NCBI GenBank assembly: GCA_009746045.1
Contig: RPFO01000359.1
Span: 363,683 to 427,682 of the forward strand
Direction of reading: 5' to 3'
DNA: 64,000 bases
Source of the DNA: Mesostigma viride
Taxonomy: Eukaryota > Streptophyta > Mesostigmatophyceae > Mesostigmatales > Mesostigmataceae
Part shown: positions 59,201-64,000 of the stretch, in pieces
Position numbering within the stretch: the stretch's first letter is position 1
Layout: every line of letters starts with the position of its first letter
Made by a program: the position numbers and the translations under genes
The notes under the pieces: model-generated
Seen by the model: the letters and a program-made list of their open reading frames with translations, nothing else
What the model was told of the DNA's origin: nothing
Databases searched by the model: none

Positions 59201-59548
59201 AAACTGCTGATCCAGCATTACTTTTTCAATGGGGTGAAAACGTGCCAAGGCTATCTGTAAAGCTCTGTGCAGCTGCTCTTTATCCATCCCAGGCAGGGGC
59301 TCCACTACCACAAACCTTGACCAGGCATCCTTTATGACTAGGTAGTATACCGTGTCCTTCACCACGTGTATAACATCCCCAACCAGTTTGCCTCTAGCCA
59401 GTGGTGGTGTGGCCACATGCCATTTTCTGGGCTTAGGAGCATATAGCTGACATTGCTCACAGTGCTTACGTACGTGCCTGCACATCTGTTCCAGATCATG
59501 GCCTTGTATTTTATTGGCTAGCCTTTCAGCCACAGCCTCATGGCCCAT
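56249..59548 (-). CDS. Cop5 Pol polyprotein: INT-PR-RT-RH
   Basis: An intact frame of 1099 residues. The integrase zinc region (HCEQCQLY, about 29-36) and core come first: Asp in GDVIHVV, Asp in MLDQQFL, Glu in GLVERTMRAIRD. A GPF/SH3-like segment follows (FEVGDHVLFFREGDRGR, about 235-295). The retropepsin-like domain is at about 420-500 (LAVDTQAQVSIIS, DTQA at 58265-58276; ALLGEPFVSYPGV). RT follows with ATDIKRAFLKGD and HGDD (57152-57163, about residue 795). RNase H closes the protein (MMDSSMESR, AECRAVV, NAADALTKV). The protease therefore sits between integrase and RT. The upstream gag-integrase junction has no protease motif. The long frame and matching LTRs suggest recent function. Confidence 0.93.
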   Translation of the reverse strand: MGHEAVAERLANKIQGHDLEQMCRHVRKHCEQCQLYAPKPRKWHVATPPLARGKLVGDVIHVVKDTVYYLVIKDAWSRFVVVEPLPGMDKEQLHRALQIALARFHPIEKVMLDQQFLCIQDRNDLPKIEVSGAQDHERQGLVERTMRAIRDVIRKMPSRLADSGSYADRASWAAGVTTQLNAKPIMSSPFGEITPTGLQSGSYASEVHTHYNTQRQHLAKLLAKKDKNNARPVFEVGDHVLFFREGDRGRAHSARWHGPAVVTKIHEEGTAVTIQHDRERVVSKHRLKLYYPPLADVSGVEFLDMDSEQESGGLISPNELAKDVIDASTSTTVEAPVFLSSAAPLQPNSPPGQEDGAQGEQQVAPPSHLEESQNRADPVVPRKSFAEILKALHKAHNTKAVVATGTAQVNAVGDAGQDPSILAVDTQAQVSIISAEAVSGLKMKASPWARVSDFSGKTKMQVKGQVSIQILGMPTPFQVVEGYSGNALLGEPFVSYPGVVISAGRLSVAGVGQVPLDHFKIPLSQISTGLDAAINAVKPKYLPGQEPCVEDLIHSQKLHPSAFGLGRWDVASMSPLSYDDIVRDCQTQIGFLKWLEAFTKAREEWVVPDARSPTHTPPVTPLDAMPAGAKKLRLKFVCKHKPQADGGPPIFHARPCVTEFRGSTELTEAELYTPGIQQTSLKVLLSLFLHQLNTGKDYVCKATDIKRAFLKGDPAIAQQVWRGQVYVVNTPKVWHRDIVQPLLRPNLGVEGLQSAPKIFRLSAQEVFMKLGATYDDIDPCLFVIPHPDGMMMFVWHGDDQLISGPRAAVDAFIAQVSASFEIGKQLELGKEPVKFCGMMLELLQQQGSWVCSMQASAEYIKSCLDVLPVHITPDMCPTIRGKLGWLCATCAPHLAFVSRVDDEVLQEVGARAIKQLLHDGPPLMLHSLDLFTPIHITCMMDSSMESRVVTKVQAREAGLFFLHNQGGKKSLVSWFSRLHKRKAVSSNVAECRAVVSSVLHARYLNHLLVWLQHQAGSSAGVKAHLLTDSQSIISFLANPLAVHSDLDWIVLKQECKYLESKAHVRDKDNAADALTKVPQAAGPQYQVLYGLMNPGYSLK

Positions 59549-60310
59549 AACCTTGTGCAGTTGCTCTGCTAGAGCACCATACGTGATTACCTTTTCTGCT
59601 GCTGCACTAAGGGAGCTATGGTGGGGTCACGCATCATGTGTGACAGTGTCATGTCATATGCCACTTCCCAATCCACATCATCACACTCAGGCAACACTTG
59701 GCAGACAGAAGGTAACAGGAAACCATTTGTGAAAAATGGTGAGGGTAGCTTACAGGTGTCACCCTGGTCTGCCGCCCCCGCGCGGTTGTAGCGCCCTGGC
59801 GTGTCTTGTTGTGCCTGGGTGCCGTGCAGCGCGCTCCTGCTGCAATGGGGTGACGTGTTTTCCAGCATCCAGGACAAACATCAACGTCAGAACCATAGTC
59901 GGGTTTGCCTTTCCAGCAGTCATCTTTTAGGTGCCCCTTACAAAGGCACCTAGTGCAATGCTTGGTGGGGTCATGAGGCAACCTCTTGTCCCCCCCTGCT
60001 GGCTTAGCACCCCCTGGCTTGCTAGCTCCCCCACTTTGTTTTCTGTTTTTATTGTTATTGTTCTTTCCCCCCCCTTGTTTCCACCTCCCCCACTTTTGTT
60101 GTTTTTGTTTTTATCCCCCCCATTACCGCCTTTACCTGGGCTACCAGCGACTGCATCTGCTTCTTGGAGAGCCCCGTACCTGAGGCTTCCTCCCCCTTTA
60201 CCTGCTTCACCTTTCCTCCTTGGCTGCAGCAGCAAACGGCTCTAGGCATTGCTGCACATAGGCCATTGCCTTCCTGAAGTCCTCCCACTTATCCTTCAGA
60301 CCTGCCAGGA
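59549..60310 (-). pseudogene. Cop5 Gag C-terminal region with zinc knuckle
   Basis: Readable only in several short overlapping frames: a Lys/Gly-rich segment (60235-59990), one knuckle KHCTRCLCKGHLKDDC with a second Cys pair (CPGCWKT, about 59950-59865), and a segment leading to Pol (ECDDVDWEVAYDMTLSHMM, about 59690-59590). At least two frame changes are required. G-runs such as GGGGGG in this stretch make sequencing indels a plausible cause. Confidence 0.65.
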
Positions 60311-60857
60311 TTACTGACAGGGTGGTGGGTCCAGTTCTGCCTTTTGTAGCCATAGGTGTACTAGGTACTTGGCATTGAGCTTCTTCAGCTCCTCATCTCC
60401 CTCTATGTACATGACATATTTTTTGTTGTCACTCACATAGTCACGCTTATTGACCTTATAGGCCTCTATCCACTGGAAGCCCTTAAGCACTTCTAAGTGC
60501 TCCCCCGTGGTAACAAGTGCCCTAAGATCAACCATGAACTGCGCCCACAACACATTTTCTGCCACGTCTACCCCGCTGCTGGCACGCTTTTGGTACAATT
60601 GTACCAACTGCTGGATAGGCTTGGCAGATTGATGGATGGGTGTGGACGCACGTAGAGAGGCAAACCAATCACGGACATTGTCGCTAGCATATGCATGTGA
60701 CAACTTAAACAACCACTCCCTAGCTTCGTCCTGGGTGTGGCCCTCTGGCAAACCCGGAAACACTAGCTTGTCCTCTTTCTTTTTTGGATCAAACCTGGGC
60801 CTGTTCAAGGCCATATTGGAGGTTGTGGTCGTTCCTGCTGGTTGTGGCTGCTGCTGC

Positions 60858-60889
<32 letters not shown>

Positions 60890-62522
60890 CCGCTCCCCGC
60901 CCTCGTGCCGTGTTGGTGCAGACTCCTGGGTGCCGTGTCCACCCCCGCCCTGGTTGCCCCCCCTCTCCCCGTCATCCTCCCCCTCGTCCCTCTCGTCCCT
61001 CCTGCGTTTTTGCTGTGGCTGGCACGCCTCCTCCGGTGCCCTTCGTTTTGCTGGCTTCAGCGAGGCCACCAGCCTCGCCACCGTGTCTGCTAGGCGGCCA
61101 TGCTCGCCCGGGGTGAGCTCCCGCCCCTCGTCCAGCATCTGCTGGGCCAGTTGGAGTTGCCTCCGGATGTCCTCCCGGTGCGACAAGGTCGCTGGACCGG
61201 GTTCGCCCCGGTGCGTCACCCTGGTCCTTGCCGCTGTGCCGTCTCGGTTTGAAATGGTATGCGTTGGCTGCGACAAAAATGGTAAGTTGCTCGGTAGAAA
61301 TGCGCTCATCCGCGGCATCAAACCAAATTCAGCTCTTACCGCCTCCCCCATGCATCCCCTCACCGCAGCCTTCTTGATGTTCTTCGACATACGGCGTCGC
61401 TGCTTCAGCATACGCCTCTCCAGGCGACCTACGCTTTCCTCCCAGGCGGCCAGCTTCCTGCGGTAGCGCTCCTCGGCTTCCCGACGAGCCGGCCCCTGCA
61501 ATGGTGCTATCTCCGCGACCTTCCGGTACTTCCAGCTCTTCAGGTCGCGGTGGAGACGCTCACACCGCACCTTGGTGTGAGACATCTTCACCCGAATCCT
61601 GGCCGCGAGCGCCTCCGCCCTGTCACGCTCCTGCTGCTCACGCAGCTTCCTCTGCGCGATCACGTTCCGCCTCCGCTGCTTCTTCTCCCGCTCCGCCTTG
61701 AAGACCGCGAGCCTCCTCTGCGCCTCCTTCTCTCGCGCCTGCATAGCCGGCGTCATCTCCACCAGGTCGTCCGCTTCGGACGCCGACGGACCCGTCAAAG
61801 AATACTCCGACTCCTGCAGCACCCATCAATCTCCCTCGGGATCGTTGCGACCGTCGAAGGCGCTGGAAACACGCCAGGTCCGCCCTCCTCACCACGTCAT
61901 AGGTCGGCGACTCTGGCCTCGGCGACGCTGACCTCCTCATCAATGCCGCGCGGACCTGAGCCGCGTCCTCCATTTGTTGGGCGCGCTCACGTGCGCGCAC
62001 AGCCAACCTCCGCTCTTCCGCGGACTCCTGCTCCTGCAGGCTCTGCGCCATTGCAGCATCCGCTGCCACCTGCGCACTGCGCTCCTCGTCAGCCGACGAT
62101 GGCTGCAGTCCAAACAAACCCAGCGAGCTGGTTTCCGACACGCTGCCGGACTCTCCACTCGCCTCCTCTTCCGACTCGGGCCCCGCCCCCGCACCGCGTG
62201 GTGCATATGGTGGTCCCCTCGGACGCACCACCGGGGTCGACCCCCGCGCCCTACGCATCAGGGGCACGCGCACCACGACGTTCTCCACAACGTCACGGTA
62301 CGTTGGGTCCGCTGCCTCCATGGCCACATCGTCAGGATGCATGGGATCATGAGCATCCCTGTTCTCGTAATCCTGGCGCATACTCGCCAAGATCGAGTCC
62401 GACGTCCCCGAGTCATCGGACATCGGGGACGACGAAGACTGGTACTTCGTCACCGACGGCGACTCCTCCTCCGAGGAAGTCGCGCCCATAAGGGCCTTTC
62501 CCTTGTTGTTCTTGGGAGCCAT
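60311..62522 (-). pseudogene. Cop5 Gag, N-terminal and capsid parts
   Basis: The start is ATG 62522 (MAPKNNKGKALMG). The first frame (to about 61880) is acidic and disordered, with SSEEESPS and an Ala/Glu/Arg-rich helix. After a frame change and a TGA near 61838, the second frame (61822-60311) holds a long basic coiled coil (REKKQRRRNVIAQRKLREQQ). A poly-Gln tract of 14 residues (60845-60890) and a capsid-like domain follow (RFDPKKKEDKLVFPGLPEGH...DEAREWLFKLSHAYASDNVR). The element is otherwise young, so the breaks may be assembly errors. Confidence 0.75.
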
Positions 62523-62631
62523 TGGTTCAAAAAGGGTGGGTAAAAAAAATGGAATGGGTGTTTTTGCGAACTGAACGTTTCGCACGCTCGTCGTCTCGTC
62601 TTGTGTATTGTTTTTGGAGTTTTTTAATGCA

Positions 62632-63010
62632 AGTTATGCAACACAAAGCTTGGAATGCTTGGGCACTGCCAAATGGCGTGTGTGTGCGTGAACGACGAGA
62701 CACCTTGGCATTAGGATAATGTGGCACATATACTGCTGGCCAGCCGTCAACGATGGCTGGCCAGACTTTGCGTAAGTTAAACTAACTTACTGATCCTGGA
62801 CGGACTAGCCTATCAGTTACAACCTGATCTAGTCAGTCCTAACATGACAACTACAGTCCCGGTACTGAGGTACCGGCTCATCACATACTGAGTACAGCCA
62901 CGTGTCCATGCCACGACTGCTCTAGTCCAGCACCGTCCCAGTACCCAATTGGGCGCCGGCGGTGCTGGCACGTGTCCACTTAGGCTACAGGCGGGAGACT
63001 TAGACTAACT
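62632..63010 (-). repeat. Cop5 5' LTR
   Basis: 379 bp. On the coding strand it ends GCATAACT and is followed by TGCATTAAAAAACTCC, not by a TGG-type primer site. Confidence 0.95.
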
Positions 63011-63034
63011 ACCCCGGCTTGCCCTCCTAGGCAT
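63011..63034 (-). pseudogene. First codons of Cop4 Gag
   Basis: ATG 63034 opens a frame (MPRRASRG) that runs into the right flank of Cop5 and continues at 55486 after removal of Cop5 and one ACCCC. TGTATATA lies just upstream. I found no AGTT-type 5' LTR of Cop4 to the right, so its 5' end is probably lost. Confidence 0.7.
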
Positions 63035-63102
63035 TATATACAATGGCTGCGACCAACTTTGCAACAAGAAAACAGCAAACTCTCCACCTATCCTCCACCC
63101 CC

Positions 63103-63288
63103 TCAAGCCTCGTTTTCAGACGAAGCTTCTCCTGCAACCGGTGCAGGTGCTGGCTCGTGGAACGGTCCCTCCACCGGATTCAATGGCTGCCCCTGGTCGT
63201 CGTGAGTAGGCACAGGCCTAATAACCACCGGAAGCCTCAAACCATACGCGTAATCACGTATCCAGCGAGAACGCCCCCACCTCAACAA
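63103..63288 (-). other. Possible C-terminal continuation of the 63.3-64.0 kb gene
   Basis: A 61-codon minus-strand frame (RWGRSRWIRDYAYGLRLPVV...EASSENEA) directly follows the stop of the next gene in another phase. Composition is similar; it may be the same protein after a frameshift or intron. Confidence 0.4.
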
Positions 63289-63299
63289 ATGGGCCTCAC

Positions 63300-64000
63300 C
63301 TAAACCAACGTTGTCGTCAATGTGGTAGCGATTTCGTCCCGCTGCGCCTGCTCACGGCCCTCCTGAGAGCCGTCGCCCTCGTGACGCCTCTGGGCCGGCT
63401 GAACTACCGCCCCTTCTGGCTGATCTACGAAGTCGTAGAAGGCGTCGTCGGCTGAGACCTCTCGACCGCCAACCACGTCGACAGTCAAACTTAGCTGGTT
63501 TAACTCTCGGCGAGAATGTGGAGTATCCCGACTGGTGTAGATGGAGAAGGGATTAAGAGTAATGAAGACACGATCAGCAGCGCCTCTGGTCAACTCCAAG
63601 ACGGAGTGCGCCAGATTCTGGCACTCTGCCACCAACGCCTGCGTACTGCCACGAACGATGGCCTCCCGCCTGTCCCGGGCGACCTGCACCACGTTTGGCA
63701 CGCCGGTGTAGTCGTCCCCAAGGCGTAGATTGGCGACAAGGTCGTTTATCTCTCGGGCACCCCCGAGGCTTATGGCAATTATCTGCAAAAGCAGAGTGAC
63801 CACCTGCTCAAACGCGAATGCGTTTGTGTGGCCAGCCCGCCAAGACGCTGGCAGCCTTCTGATGATTTCCGCGAGGTCCTCGCGAAATCTCAGCAGCTGC
63901 TCGGCTGCTCCTCGGACGTACTCGCCCGGCGCCGACACCGCACGAATATTTCGGCGCACTTCCTCCGAGTCCTCGTGCCCTCCTGCGGGTACTGGACTGG
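63300..64000 (-). CDS. Hypothetical protein, partial at window edge
   Basis: The minus-strand frame is open to the window end, so the start is not visible. Readable features: a helical region (EYVRGAAEQLLRFREDLAEI, LPASWRAGHTNAFAFEQVVT), a short hydrophobic helix (LLLQIIAISLGG), then LVANLRLGDDYTGVPNVVQV, and an acidic, Gln-rich tail. The composition looks like a real protein, but I do not recognise the family. It could be a host gene next to the Cop4 insertion or another mobile-element gene. Confidence 0.55.
   Translation of the reverse strand, partial: SPVPAGGHEDSEEVRRNIRAVSAPGEYVRGAAEQLLRFREDLAEIIRRLPASWRAGHTNAFAFEQVVTLLLQIIAISLGGAREINDLVANLRLGDDYTGVPNVVQVARDRREAIVRGSTQALVAECQNLAHSVLELTRGAADRVFITLNPFSIYTSRDTPHSRRELNQLSLTVDVVGGREVSADDAFYDFVDQPEGAVVQPAQRRHEGDGSQEGREQAQRDEIATTLTTTLV

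Larger units (their letters stand above)
55487..63010 (-). mobile_element. Cop5: complete copia-like retrotransposon, TSD ACCCC
   Basis: 7524 bp flanked by ACCCC (55482-55486, 63011-63015). Two 379-bp LTRs (55487-55865 and 62632-63010) showed no difference when read side by side, so the insertion is recent. They begin AGTTA and end TAACT. Gag, integrase, retropepsin-like domain, RT and RNase H follow on the minus strand. It is inserted into the gag gene of Cop4, a relative with the same domain order. Confidence 0.95.

Noticed and set aside
61830-61845. TGA read as Trp in Cop5 Gag
   Set aside because: Other frames, including Cop5 Pol and the gag-only element, stop at TGA in the expected places.

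Overview
This window reads as nuclear DNA of a transposon-rich eukaryote, most likely an alga or other protist. It contains nested LTR retrotransposons, LINE fragments, satellites, and a decayed endogenous DNA virus of polinton-like/virophage-like type. There are no bacterial operons and no rRNA genes. I cannot name the species. A poly(A)-tailed retrocopy near 48.9 kb carries AATAAA, which argues against a volvocalean green alga (those use TGTAA) but does not decide more.

Layout. 1-1735: 3' end of a copia-like element (Cop1). 1751-11577 plus 19737-20639: the viral block. It holds a broken structural-type gene, a coiled-coil protein, an A32/FtsK-type packaging ATPase, a tyrosine-recombinase integrase split by a 2.0-kb non-autonomous LTR element, and an AEP primase-helicase gene split by an 8.2-kb copia-like element (Cop2). 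Cop2's own 5' LTR is split by a 1.7-kb DNA transposon. The viral block is followed by six tandem hairpin repeats (20.8-21.4 kb). 21.7-24.0 kb: LINE endonuclease relic and anonymous DNA. 24.0-33.0 kb: a chromodomain Gypsy element whose integrase is split by a foldback element. 33.0-34.5 kb: satellite and simple repeats. 34.5-37.2 kb: unknown minus-strand genes. 37.4-43.3 kb: LINE copies, a LINE ORF1-like gene and two more foldback elements. 43.3-45.2 kb: truncated Cop3. 45.3-48.2 kb: a gag-only LTR element. 48.2-50.6 kb: repeats and anonymous DNA. 50.6-63.0 kb: Cop4, with the complete Cop5 inserted in its gag. 63.1-64.0 kb: an unknown gene.

Nine insertions can be ordered. Seven have exact 5-bp target duplications: TTTAC, CTATA, GTATA, GAGGC, AGTAG, GTGAT and ACCCC. 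One DNA transposon has CTAG and one retrocopy has about 12 bp.

The most unusual signal is the copia-like family (Cop1-Cop5). Where the full pol can be read, in three elements, a retropepsin-like domain lies downstream of the integrase (gag-INT-PR-RT-RH). Its active-site motif is DTQA, DTKA or DTNS instead of DTGA. The RT motif is HGDD instead of YVDD. The LTRs begin AGTT and end AACT, and there is no tRNA-CCA primer site next to the LTR. The palindromic foldback elements share the AGTTA...TAACT ends and the 5-bp target duplication, so I infer that this integrase may mobilise them.
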